Shown here piece after piece: positions 33,775-45,579 of a stretch of DNA of 64,000 bases (its first letter is position 1; every line of letters starts with the position of its first letter). Under the pieces are notes generated by a model. It did no database searches. It saw only the letters and a list, made by a program, of their open reading frames with translations, and was not told the DNA's origin. The position numbers were made by a program, and so were the translations under genes. Source of the stretch: Punica granatum (lineage: Eukaryota > Streptophyta > Magnoliopsida > Myrtales > Lythraceae); assembly GCF_007655135.1 (NCBI RefSeq), contig NC_045130.1, positions 20,589,363-20,653,362 on the forward strand, in the 5' to 3' direction.

Positions 33775-36700
33775 CTAAGCATCATCTTCATCTGCAAGCA
33801 AATGTAATTTAAATCATCATTGCTGACTAAAGATAGGAAGCAGAGTATATAAAGAGATTAAAAGATCAAATTTATAAGGTACATGAGTAGGTGAAGGCAG
33901 GTCAAGCTATTAATATGAGGAAGAACGACAGTCATCACTAACAATAACAAGTACGGCACAATTTATGCGAAGATACCCAAAAAAAAAAAATCAGTGTCAG
34001 GGAACAGGGCTTAGGATGCTCGTCAATAGATAAAATCTTATAGGCAAAACAAGGAAAATCCGGAGTATGTTTCATAAACTGGTGGTTTAATAGGACTAGA
34101 TGAGCCCTTCCAAAAATAGAAATCATTCCATTCTAAAATATAATTCGGAAGTGGCATGTGTCTGACAATGAAATCTTGCAACTTTTGATAACAGAGGAGA
34201 AGATCCACCAGAACTCTTCATTCATAATGAAATGAAATGAACTGAAGGGGTGTGAATAATAAAGTCCGATGACATGAGGGGGTGTCGTCAGAGTTGGGTT
34301 GTTCTTCCTCCCTCTAGGTGTGTGATGGTCATCCTTATATAGTCTTCCCTTTTAACCGTTGATTAATTCGAAATTCTTCATCCCCTTAACTGTTGCCGCT
34401 CTGGCCCTTTAGTTGCTACCGTGGGCTTTGGGTCATGGGATCATATGTTTTAAGGCCCATATGACATACATTGGGCAATTCAGTTCCCAGGCGAAGACAA
34501 ATTGGGAAACTCGAAGCTAAATATCATGAGTATTTCTAAAAATGAATATTTTGGGGGGAAAAATAATAAAATCAAGGAAACTGGATAGGCCAACCACATA
34601 TATAATTGAAATTTAAATGAAAGTTACTCAGCCAAGTCTTAATAACATCGCACATGCCATCAAATAAAAAGTCAGAATTTAACTTATCAAAAAAAAAATC
34701 AATATGTTACTTGTTAAAAAAAGTAATATTTGGAAGAAAAAAAGAGGAAAGAACAGTTGTTGCCGACATATTCTAAGGTTCCTATTAAGAAGTGTTTAAT
34801 TCATTTCATCATCCCACATTTGGGAATAGAAATCAACCCTCTTATGCTTCACTGCATAAAATCAACTGTTTTATCACATAAAGGGCTCAACTGTTTTATC
34901 ACATAAAGGGCCATTCTCCTAGGCTCACTATCACTATGACAGAACCAAGGCACGTCCTGTACAAACTTACAACTTCCCCCACGAATACTTTCACAGAGAC
35001 TTCAATCAACCCCTTTATCATTGACAAATGGACAGAAGCTTTGCGTAACAGTCTCTTATAATCCTGGTAGAAGTGCAAGTTCCCTCCTACTCTCGAAGAT
35101 TGTGTCAACACAGACAAAACCAGAAAGACCTAGAAAATCTTCTGATATATTTCAAAACTACCCCAAACCTCAAAGACACGTCAATTTCAGTCTTGAAGGC
35201 TAGATTTTACCTCGGCAAGGTCCTTCCTAAGTTAGCATGGCTAGCAAAATCCACGAACTCAACAAGGTCAAGCAAGCCTAAACATGACTGAGGCTCGCTA
35301 ACAAGGCCTAGGGCCTCGAGGGGCTTCAGTAAGGTCAGGTTTGACCTCGGCAGATTTGGTTAAACTTGGATAAGTAGTTTGTTGAGGGTTAGGATGTCCT
35401 TGAACATGTATATAAGGATTCGAGGAGTTTTCTCAATAGTTCATGTAGGTTAATCTATTTCGACAGAATATTTTGAAGTAATGATATATAGTCTAAACCA
35501 AAGCATAAGGCGTAAATTTTCCAAAAGTAAATTTTAGGGGTTAAAAAATTATGTAGTTATTCTTGCTGTCACGTAGTTATTCCTGCTGTAACAGTACCTT
35601 TAGAGTTCAAAATCACCTGATAAATAATTCTTCGTATTCAGCCTCCCCAGTCAATGTACACCTTCCCAGATGCATCAAGCCCACTCTGCTATTTCATTTC
35701 TCTAGCAGAGGAACAAAGGCACCAATTTGAACCTTCGTTGAAGCCTAAGTGTATGTTAATCCTCTATAAGTCACTAGGTGCATTTCAGCCTTTCTATTAT
35801 CCACCAGCTATCCATAACTCTAGAACTCTTATACCACCTACAGAAGCTTTTGTGAAACCCATTCACCCCATGGACATGCTTTTCCATCCTTTTCTCTATA
35901 ATGCTGCAGCACGAAATATTCCATTATATTCTGTGTAATGCGGAAACACAAGATATTCTAATAACCACCAAGAAAACTGTTTAACCATTTTTTTGTAGTC
36001 TTGGTCAGCTTGAGCCCTTTTCATGTTGGAGATTTACGTGGATACCAAGTGAATTCAAACATTTTCTGTGCATAAATTAGCCATTTCTTTTTCTGTCCTC
36101 GCCTAAATCTTTGAAGTCTGTCCCCAAATATCTTCTTTTTAACATTAAAGTACATTATCAGAGTTTACCTAATAAAATAACAATGCCATTTCATATTCAA
36201 ATTATATCATATTCCTCCTTTGATATGCTTTTGCTTGGAACAAAAGATGGTGGCATTTCAACAAAGGACTGATCAGATAGGGAAGACAATTGCAAAATTT
36301 GGGCATGAGAGAGTGGATGGATTACAAAGCTGGGAAGCAAGGCTAGTAGCCAGTCATATGTCATTAATCTTCAGCTAAATAAAACAGTTACTGTCAAGAT
36401 CTGACTTCAGTATACACAGTGCAATACAAAAACTTGGAAGCAAGAAGCTACCAAATCACAACACTGACGCATAAAATCATACGACTAACTAAGGATCATT
36501 CCATTTGAGCTTCTCAGAATAAAATTGCCAGATGAGCTGGTTTGAGTGGACTCGCAAGTTAATTTTGCTGACTTGGAGTAATCATAAGTTAGCACCCCAT
36601 TCTACGAAGTCAGCTCAGGAAGAGGCTATTTACTTTTGGCGGAGACTATTCGGATTTATTTTATCTTTTTTTCTTTCTTTCTTCAATATTCACTCCATTT

Positions 36701-39700
36701 TTTTCCTCCCAAAATCCCTGCTTAATTTTATCCTTATATGAGAAGTAAGCAAATAGTGAGGCTAGGAAGCAAGGCAGTTGATGGAAAAAGTAAAAGCACA
36801 GGATAACAAGGAGATATCCTTTATATCTTCTTTAAAATTGAAATAACAACATTATCTATTTTGGCTCAAATGCCCTATTGAAACTTAATCTTTACTTTCT
36901 AAGGTTGTGTTTGATTTTAGAGTTGAGTAGAGTTGAGTTTTGGTTTTAATTGTTTTGTAATGATTGTGTTATTGAACTATGGGAAAAAGTGTGAAAAAGT
37001 AATGAATAGTTGAGAGAATTTAGTATTAAAAATTGAATTGAATTGTTATAAAAATTGAAGAAAAAGGGAAAAGTAATAATTGTGTTGTTAAATTGAAGAT
37101 AAGTGGAGTAAAGTTAAAAAATTTGCTGAAACAAAATGGGGCCTAAAAAGTTGCAACCAACTCTAGGTTTCAGCTTGCATTTCTTTCTTCCACCAGAAAT
37201 ATATTTACCATAGGGTTTCTAGTAGAATGTCATTAAAGAGCCATAGTATTTGTTTATTTATCATTAATTATTATAAATTAACTCCCAAGGCCAAATCAAT
37301 TAATTAATCACTGCTTGTATTGCCTTGTCAATATCATGTGCATTGCAAGTGAATATACACATGCTAGTGTGTGTATATATATATATATGATAAAACCATT
37401 TCTTTAACTTTTATTTCTTTAAACAGATAATCTTATTCTGGTCAAAATTCTTATATAAACTCAAAGCAAACCAGATTCTTTACCATTGTCAATAGGTATA
37501 AAGCTATAAAAGAGATGTAGATATAATAAACTAAACTGACTCGTCATTTAGCTTCAAACTTTTTTTTTTTTTGAGGATAAGTAAACTTCAAACTTTTAGA
37601 GTAATCTTCTTCTAGTTTTAATTACCAGTAGAAAACCGAACCCAAGGGAAATTTGATCGAGTTCGATTTTGGTCAATGATCGAGCCATGTACACCCCTAC
37701 AAAGTACTTATAAGAACATGATGAGAATGCTCATTTCCAATATTAGACACTCCCATATCTGTGGTTCATTCATAAACTTAGGTTTTTAATAACCATTTTC
37801 AGAGCCAAGTGTATGTACCGTCCAAAGAGCCTAGCTATACACTTATCGAGTACAAATGAATATGGGTAGGGTTTGTCCAAGTTTTTTTCATACTCAAAAT
37901 GAGGAGGGGTAAAGAGAAGACATCATTTTCATGAGCTAAACTGACCAGCCACTCAACATTCTGTCATCAGACAATTTAGCATTTGGATAAAGAAGCCTAG
38001 TGGTTGAGTGTTTGGAAAGATGACAACTTAGTTTTATAGGGGACATCAATTTATTCAAAAGGACATAGAACTGGGGGTAAGAATTTTCTGCCTCATTTCT
38101 GGTATCCTTGATGAATTAAGTATATATGCCAAGAGCAATTCTCAATGCTCTCGTGAAAGAGAAATTTGACAATTGCTCTGTTAAATCACTTTAAACAGTT
38201 TTAATTGAAAGGTTATCAATACTAGCTTATAAACTGCCTGGAAATCCAAACAGCTGCAAAAGGCAATTCTTTTTCAGGGGAAGCAGCTAAAATGAAATTT
38301 TGGCTAAGGATGACCAAGAAAATATTGGAAAGCAATTCAATAGATTGGTTTTTTTATTCAAGAGAGTGCAAAAACCAATCAACAAACTAATTTTATCAGG
38401 GAAAATCTGATCAGCAATTAGCAAATCTGATCAGCAATTAACAGATGCTTATAATCAATTGTGTATTGTCTGGGTCTGGTCTGAGGGAGTTATAGGAGTG
38501 CCAGGGTGTATGATCCATTAAGGAGATGAAGAAAACAGACAAATTATCCCTCCTTTCCTTTTTCTTTCTTTCTTTTTCAACTTCTTTGCTTTCAAATGTT
38601 AAAGGGTTGTATGTAATTAAGAGAACATCAATTCAAACGTCAATTAGAAAGAATACCAATTGGCATGTCCATGGCATTTCCATAAGAGACCACAGTTCAA
38701 ATTATAGTCACATACTTTAACTGTATTCACATTTTATTTCTTCTGCCCGGCTGCTTACAAAGTTTACAGGAATAGAAAAACAGCAAATTGAAGTTTTCAA
38801 TATTGAAGAAAGGGGCTGACAAATTGAATCTATCCCTTGTCTTGAACTCCCATAACTTGCCAATACATTTTCCTTTTTTTTTTAATAACTACTTTTAAGC
38901 CTATCAAACCAAGCATAGATACATAAATAGGATATTTGGGCCGTGGGCGATGCAAACAGGAGTATAATACCATATAGCCGGGGATTTTACCACAACAAAT
39001 AAGAATATACAAGAATCTTTCAGAATTTTCACAACTCCGAGGGTGTTGAGTGCCTCTGTTCTTAACACTGGAAACAAGTACTATTTAGGCAAATGGTAGG
39101 TTTTGCACCTTGTAAGAGATATTCACAACAAAAGGAAAATATTACTAGTCATTCCATTTCGACTCCTATTTTCCTCTAGGCAAACCTAGGGTGATAGGAC
39201 TAATGATAATATTATTAAGGGTTACATTATTAAAGTATCTAGAATTACAGCAGCAGCGTAAGATTTTAATGGTTAGATCTTTGTGTCTCATGTAGAATGA
39301 GAATGAAGAATGACCATGCTTAGAAAAGATTTGACTAGAAAGTTCGGATTCAATATTTACGATCCTGATATGTAATACACCAACTGATTCCAATCCCCGT
39401 GTGCCTTTCTTTCTCATTATTTAAGCAAGCAATCAAGTTTCAAGTGATTGTTCACTTCATTCTCCAAACATTAAACCAATAATACTAGGTATTTGCATTA
39501 CGACTATCTCAAGGCTACCTTTACTCGTTAGATAACTAAATCACCGCAGCTAATTAACCTCTCGGTCACCAAAAAGAAATTCACCCGTGTTAATGACAGT
39601 GAATGGAATTCTGCAATCCTTCATCTCCCAATTCACATGGATTAGCTGTTTGATATACACCGACTATCGAGTATATATCAGTGTCTAGTACAACTGACAC

Positions 39701-40189
39701 TTATCGGAAGGGAAATCATGAAAAAGACGATGAACAGGAACTCGGCAGAATCAATCTGATATCTAAACAGGACTGGCAATAGAGGATGAAACGTACCGAA
39801 ATAGCGCCGATCATTCGCAGCCTTAGCCTTCTCTAGCATCTTGTCGAGATCTTCCTTGAGCTGGGCGTCCCACTTCACCAGCTGGTTCACGAACACAGCG
39901 CCCAGCCCCATCCCTATTACATGCTCCCATGGATCTGCGATACCATAGAAATCAAAATAGCGTCTCAGTCGTTCAAAATTTATCACAAAACAAAAAGGAT
40001 AATCTGAGAACCAGATGACACAAAATGGTGAATCAATCGGATAATCAGCTCTGTGAACTATGCAAATGGGATTAGGGTTTTGAATGAAAGGAACGTACGG
40101 CGCATGTAGGGAAGCTTGCGGAGAGCATTGGAGTACATCTGAGTGCCCAACCCGAGCAATGCTCCGATCATCGTCGCGCTCCACGCCAT
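33775..40189 (-). CDS. Mitochondrial complex I small accessory subunit (NDUFB4/B15-like)
   Basis: Three minus-strand exons: 40189-40099, 39934-39797 and 33791-33775, giving 81 residues. Exon 1 encodes MAWSATMIGALLGLGTQMYS and NALRKLPYMR; exon 2 continues HPWEHVIGMGLGAVFVNQLV, KWDAQLKEDLDKMLEKAKA and ANDRRYF; exon 3 adds DEDDA and the stop. Both introns are GT-AG (CGCC/GTACG, TTCG/GTACG; acceptors GCAG and TTGCAG). The sequence matches, from memory, the plant protein of the At2g31490 type, reported as an inner-membrane complex I subunit and equated with NDUFB4/B15. Hydrophobic residues 6-16 and 35-50 fit membrane contact and the C-terminal half is a charged helix. Exon 3 is inferred: it restores the acidic YFDED tail and is followed by AATAAA. 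A GA-rich leader lies at 40190-40218. Without exon 3 the frame reads into intron. Confidence 0.82.
34862..34912. repeat. Short tandem duplication in intron 2 of the complex I gene
   Basis: TCAACTGTTTTATCACATAA followed by AGGGC occurs twice back to back, period about 26 bp, with no differences over most of its length. A second small tandem (AAATCTGATCAGCAATTA, period about 21 bp) is at 38403-38441. Confidence 0.85.
36903..37143. mobile_element. Tourist-like (PIF/Harbinger) MITE, 241 bp
   Basis: Left end GGTTGTGTTTGATTTTAG and reverse complement of the right end GGCCCCATTTTGTTTCAG are imperfect inverted repeats. TAA flanks both sides (36900-36902 and 37144-37146), the target duplication of PIF/Harbinger elements. 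It lies inside the 6-kb intron 2 of the complex I gene and has no coding capacity. Confidence 0.65.
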
Positions 40190-40491
40190 TCTCTCCCTCT
40201 CCCTCTCTCCCTCTCTCTACTCGCAGGAAATGGTGTTCAGTTCAGCTCAGTCCCTCTGAAACAACCTCTGGGGTTCAGTGTTCATGGAAGCACTCTTACG
40301 AACAACTTCGAGGACTAATATGAGTGAATAGAATAGTTTGAGGACTCGTGTGACAAGACAACGGCAGACCGTGGGTCGTGGAGGGCGAAAACGAAGTGAT
40401 CACACAATACCCGCAGCACGGCCGGCAACCGAATATAAGAGAGACTGAAAAAACAAAAAAGTAAGAAACAACGGACATCAATTTTTTTTTT

Positions 40492-40831
40492 GAAATTTAC
40501 CTAAAATGATCAATGATTTATCCATTTTATCATGTCTATTATATCTTTTTTTTTGTTAAATCTATTCCATGGTTTATCTTTTGCATCAAATATATTCCGG
40601 CGTTATCTTTTCCGTCGACATCTAACGGCCGTGCTGACGTGGCGCTCACGTGGCAAGTGTAGTCCACTATCCCTCCACTTGCCACGTCAGCACGGCCGTT
40701 AGATGTCGACGAAAAAGATAATGTCGGGATAGATATTATGCAAAAAGTAAATCATGGGATAGATTTGACAAAAAAAACATATGATAGATTTGGCAAAATA
40801 GGTAAACCATGGGTCATTTAGGTAAAAATTC
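40492..40831. mobile_element. Long hairpin (fold-back) element, 340 bp
   Basis: Almost the whole element is an inverted repeat with arms of about 165 bp and a short loop near 40660-40672 (TAGTCCACTATCC). The inner arms are nearly perfect (GACATCTAACGGCCGTGCTG on both sides, then ACGTGGC with a short offset); the outer arms are diverged (ATTTACCTAAAATGA versus TTTTACCTAAATGA). The inner block resembles the subterminal part of the Mutator-like element at 28603. It lies just upstream of the complex I gene. Confidence 0.75.
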
Positions 40832-40853
40832 TTTTTTTTTTTTGTAAAAGTTT

Positions 40854-41284
40854 GGGCCATGTTTACTCTCGAAAAATTGATTTTCACTTTTCATTTCTAT
40901 TTCCTTCTTCTTTTGTAAATTTATTTTTTCATAGAAAAATATACAAATATGTTTACTAATATTAAATTAGAAAATTTTCTAACATGAAAATAATTGGACT
41001 AATTGCTATAAAAAGATGATATAAAATAAATTTATAAATATAAAAGCCAATAGAAAAGGAAAGGTATTAATTATAATATAAAAAAGGAAATAATGGACAA
41101 ATAAAAAAGTACAGAACTAAAAAAAGAGCTTCTCTAATTTATATACAATTTAGATTAATGTAGAACAAAATTTTATTTGAAAAATTAATTCAATCCAATA
41201 TAGGTAGACGTTTTCTTTGCAATTTTCCTATTTTTAGAAAAATTTCCTAAAAAGCTGAAGAATTCTCCAAAAGTAAACATGCCC
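40854..41284. mobile_element. MITE-like element, 431 bp
   Basis: Left end GGGCCATGTTTACT and reverse complement of the right end GGGCATGTTTACT differ by one base. The interior is AT-rich with no coding capacity; TTTTTCATAGAAAA-type palindromes occur inside. A target duplication was not seen, possibly because the right flank is a truncated RNase H fragment. Confidence 0.55.
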
Positions 41285-41645
41285 TTGAATTTTTAGCGGG
41301 TGCTTCTCATGGGAGCCCGAATTTGGCTGGTGATGGTATTATTCGAGATAAGCATGGAAATTAGGTCAATGGCTTTATTCTGAATCTTGGTATCGCTTAT
41401 TCCATGTTAGCATAACTTTTAAGTATTCGCACCAAACTTCGACATGCCTGGGATTTAGGGTGCCAAGGAATTTATCTCAAAATGGATTCGACGGTGGCCT
41501 AAGAATTGACCTTGGACAGGATGCGTTGCTCGCCTATGCTCAGTTGGTTGGTGAAGGACAACTAGAATATGCTCGCCTATGAATGGGAAGTGTTAATCCA
41601 CCACGTGTTTTGCGAAAAGAACTCTTGCGTGGACTGACTTATCCA
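41285..41645 (+). pseudogene. Decayed RNase H domain of a retroelement
   Basis: One plus-strand frame reads GASHGSPNLAGDGIIRDKHG, then after a stop VNGFILNLGIAYSMLA, RTKLRHAWDLGCQGIYLKMD, and WEVLIHHVFCEKNSC. This is the pattern of the plant RVT_3-type RNase H domain found at the end of LINE polyproteins and in related host genes (GAS-G-PG-AG-GG-IRD, A-W-G, E-DS, W-V-I-HV-RE-N). At least four in-frame stops (at about 41356, 41410, 41491 and 41572) show it is dead. The first catalytic Asp is lost. It is cut off on the left by the MITE-like element and on the right by repeat R2. Confidence 0.65.
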
Positions 41646-41647
41646 TT

Positions 41648-44235
41648 GGGCTATCTCTCTCTCGTCTGGTTATACGAACCCGAATGTGAACTCTCGTCGA
41701 GGCTCGCATTGCGCGCTTTTGGATCGCGCGGCTTAGAAGTGTCCACCTTCTCGTGGGAATGCGTGACGGACACGCGTAAGAAGGAGTTGTCACTTATCAT
41801 TTTACGACCCGAAGGTCGATGGCGGATAAGTTACCCGGGTCTAGGGGTATGGAACGCCTAGTTATTAAGGCATTGATCTGTGCGGAACCGAAAAGTCCGA
41901 GTTCGGGGGTTCATGTTTCGTGCGGGCCTATATCCCGCACGCCCTTTCGGTACTCTGGTTTGCTAGGCTTGCATGTTTTATTATTTACCGCATGAATTAA
42001 GTTGCGCTCGGCTCGCACATTTTGACACCGTAAGTTCGACGAATTAAACAATATCGGTTGAGAAGTCGAGAGAGAAGTATATCTGTGTGTCAGGGAATTA
42101 GTTCACAATCTCGCGTTACAATTCATCAAACCATGGAGGTTGAATCCTTGCATTAACCAGAACCGTGAGATCTTGGATTTACTTTCTTTTAGGCAAGCAT
42201 TAGACCGACTCGATTAATTCGACTCTCGAACCGTTCGTTTACCAACTGGAATTCTTACAGAATGACTATACAGAATAAAAATCCTTACAATGCTCTCGAA
42301 AAATACAACAAAATATAACTTACAAATAGCCGAATTCCAGTTACTCGCATTCGGTTATTATTCCTCTCCAACTCACCATGAGTTTAAGGAAAAGACCGAA
42401 GAACTGAAATTTGATGTACGCTCTCACGGAATAGGGCGTTGGACCTTGTGAGTGATGATTAGGGCGTTGGACCCTGTGATCGATGATTAGGGCATTGAAC
42501 CCTAATATTATTCGACCTAGGGATTAGGCTCGACCTGTATGGCAAGCAAGTGCGGAAAGATAGCACGTAACATGTTAATAACAAACAAGGTGTTTGTTAT
42601 TATCATGTGTACGTGTTTTAACAAATTGTTGATCCGGGGTATTTTAGCATGCAAATCCTACCCTAGACAAACAACCACGTGCCAATGTTCTAGCATTCGG
42701 CTTTTATTTGAAAACCTGACATATCGGGTGTCCGTAGTCAAGTTTCGTGTGTGTGGATTGCTTTTACAGTGATTCAGTGTTGTGACACTGAATTACCACT
42801 GAATTCATCCAAAAAACTCGTGTTTTGACTCTAAGTTTGGAATCTAGAGTTCCACCTAACCATTTCTAGTGTTTGGTTAGATCGAATGAAAATATTAGTC
42901 AAGTAATTGTATTTTGATGCAGAATACCCGACTAACACCCTGAACTATGCTAGGATGACAGAAACTCATCAGTGGGAATAAAAAAGGCTATGCAGATGAA
43001 CTTGCGCCTGAACAAGTAGCCCGTTCCTATTCCGATACCATAATGTTTCCATCAAACTAACCCCTGGGGTGTTCCTATTCCGATATCTTGCCCTTGATTT
43101 TAAAATGTATTTTCAGAAAAGGGAAACAACGCAATACGGGTCACCTCGGCCTGTAACCGGTGTTGACCAATTCCTTGGATCTTTCAGGGTTATGCGAGAA
43201 CCCCGTAAAAGCCAAAGATTTGGTCGATCTATCCGGAAGTGGTCTAAAAGGAGCTTTTGTATCTCGACCTGAATTACCTGAAGTCAGGTGAAACTCAAGT
43301 CAAAACACACAAGTTTCTCCTAGATGTCCATATTACTTTGTATTGCATGTCTCGGGTTTGGAAGTGTGCGTATTTGAAAAAGGCATTAACACCATTTTGT
43401 AATTCGTCGACGCGAGTTACATATTAATGTCCAACTCGTGCAAAGTTGTTTAAATTGAATGAATTAACCGTGTGAGCGTCCCGATTAACCCGTTCGTGAA
43501 GTTAATGCTTAAGGGTTATGCTGAATGCATTAATTATGAAAACGATTCGTGACTCAGTGACCAAGACGATTCCATAAGGATCGAGGATAATTTGGTCCAA
43601 TGACCGAAAATACCCTCATAACCGAATGGACCCAAATGAGTCATCGATACCCGAATCCATGCATGTTTTGTTGGAAAAAGACATTTTCATGCGATATTGC
43701 GACAATAATGTAGATTGCAAATTACACAAAATCCGAGAACGGACTTAAAACGGGGAGAGGAAGCCTCGTGCAACCCGTACGAGTCTAAGAGACTCTCGGC
43801 CATTTCTCCTTGGAGAAAACCGAGAGGTCTCATGGCCTACATTGAGTTCCATGAGTTTTTCCCGTCTCGTTTCAAATCATTTCTCACATACTCAAATAAC
43901 AAACACGATAAATGATATGATTAACAAAGCTGGTATTGCCAAGAGTTTGGAAAACGCATTCAAGCACACAAACATGCACAAACACATTATTTACGGAATC
44001 GATAAAACAATACCGGCTCCATGGACGCGGGAAAACATAAAAATTCGGGAAACAACTCAAATCGGGGGAAGGAAACCGGTCTTGACCCAAAAAGGTCAAG
44101 AATACCCTCAGTTACCTCTCCAAGAGGTTAATTTGAGAGGTATCTCGGCTTTTCCGGGTCGATATGGTTTTCTCGACTTCGATTTAAACATTTCCCGACA
44201 TGCTAGCACGTATTACGATAATAAACATGCATGAT
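41648..44235 (-). mobile_element. Large repeat family copy R2, minus strand
   Basis: Reverse complement is collinear with 58440-61060. It contains the TGGCGACTCC-like motif as TGACAACTCC (rc of 41783-41792), the GATAGATT... replaced by the GCGTGCGGGATATAGGCCC block (rc of about 41926-41946), AATTCCAGTTGGTAAACGAA (about 42231-42252), and the block carrying GACCAAGA-type gypsy-like phrases plus CATGTCGGGAAA at the far end (about 44190-44201). No pol frame. Decayed by many point changes. Confidence 0.6.
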
Positions 44236-44265
44236 ATAATATTGAAATTGTATAAAAATTAATGC

Positions 44266-44395
44266 CCCGTTTGGATTCAGAGTTAATTGATTTTAACTTT
44301 AACTTTAACTTTAACTCAACACACTACACAACAAAAATACACATTTCCCAATTCAAAAATTTTAACTTTAACTTTAACTCAACACACTACACATG
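44266..44395. mobile_element. Truncated MITE-like end with internal duplication
   Basis: GCCCCGTTTGGATTCAGAG resembles the terminus of Tourist-type MITEs. The phrase TTTAACTTTAACTTTAACTC followed by AACACACTACAC occurs twice (about 44294-44329 and 44359-44392). The opposite end is missing. Confidence 0.4.
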
Positions 44396-45579
44396 ACCGG
44401 TGAGTCATGCCAACCTTCGCGGGTAGGCCACCTGCGGCCTTCATCCTTCTTACATGGCAAGACGAGCTATGGCCCGAGGGCCGATCAACCTTCCCAAGCG
44501 AAGTTAATCAACACTAACTTTCGCTTGACTGACCGTATCCTCGACGTGCCCTAACACGTCCTCAGTGCACTAGTATAGACCTCTTCACGCAACAGTGCGC
44601 ACCACTGGCATCTACTGCTTTCGGACTTTGGCCCCGCATTTACTGCTTTTGGGCTTCGGCTCAGCATTTACGGCTTTCAGGTTTTAACACCTCGCATTTA
44701 CTGCTTTCAGGCTCATCTGAAATCCAAAATTGACTTGGATTCAAATTTAACCAAGCGATACTCCGAGGAGCAAGTCTAATCCTTCTACTACAAAGACCGG
44801 AAGTGACAGCTCCACAAACACAGCATGACCCAACTCTCGATCGCAGGAGATACCAGCAAGATCATGCCTTCGATCAAAGAATGGATCTCATCCACCTCCG
44901 TTGTGGTTGCCGATTGAATACGGGGGCAACACGCGCAGTCTTCTTTAAACTCTCTTTTGCTTTAATTTAAATGCATTCTCACAAATGGGTTCCCGACATG
45001 AACAAATCATTTAATGGAGCATTAGGACAGTCTCGAAGATGCCCTATTAGTTCTGTCAGACTCGTTCGACTCGCTTGTCCTCTAGGAACCCGGCTTCTCG
45101 AGCCTTCCCTAGGGCGACTGCGCATGCGTACTCGCAACTAGGGAAAACATGTTTATGTGACCCCAGTCACGGTCTAACTATTCCAGAGTGGTGATGACTA
45201 GATTCCTAAAAACAAATGTCGCCTGCACGCGGCACTCCATGGGTCACTCACCTAATGCATTGTCTTCTTTGTCATCTTTCACAGAGACACATTAACCACA
45301 GGTAAAGAGTGATGCGTGAGTTCACACTTCCCCGAGAACTTGTCTCAGACCCTTTTCTTATACTTTGACGAGGAAGGTGTCCGACAATGAGGTACCCCCT
45401 ATGAAGTCGAAGACGAGGACAATCGAGCGAATCATTTAGCATTCATGCAACTGTCTTTCTTGAACATCTGGTGACTTCAGCAGCGTGCACCATCCAAGAG
45501 GCATGTACTGCGGAAATAACAAGATATGATTGGGGACAACGATTGCACAAGGCGCCTGCCACAGGCCATGGTCGTGATG
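44396..45579. other. Unassigned retroelement-like sequence
   Basis: GC-balanced sequence between repeat copies R2 and R3, different from the R family but sharing phrases with 49330-49400 (GAGTCATGCC, GGCCACC). It contains the 28-30 bp tandem array at 44608-44719. Most likely an internal or LTR part of another decayed retroelement. No pol frame or gene seen. Confidence 0.35.
44608..44719. repeat. Four-copy 28-30 bp tandem repeat
   Basis: Copies begin at 44608, 44636, 44664 and 44694, each starting GCATTTACTGCTTT or a one- or two-base variant and continuing CGGGCTT/CAGGCT. The copies have diverged in their second halves. Confidence 0.85.

Noticed and set aside
35654..35938. 94-residue plus-strand frame in intron 2 of the complex I gene
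   Set aside because: No recognisable domain and no supporting gene structure.
39751..39755. Nearby alternative last exon for the complex I gene (acceptor CAG, then Asp and stop)
   Set aside because: It would need an intron of only about 41 nt, too short for plant splicing, and leaves out the acidic tail.
39678..40184. 168-residue continuous minus-strand protein
   Set aside because: The continuous frame reads through introns. Only 39797-39934 of it is real exon; exon 1 is in a different frame, and the rest is intron sequence.
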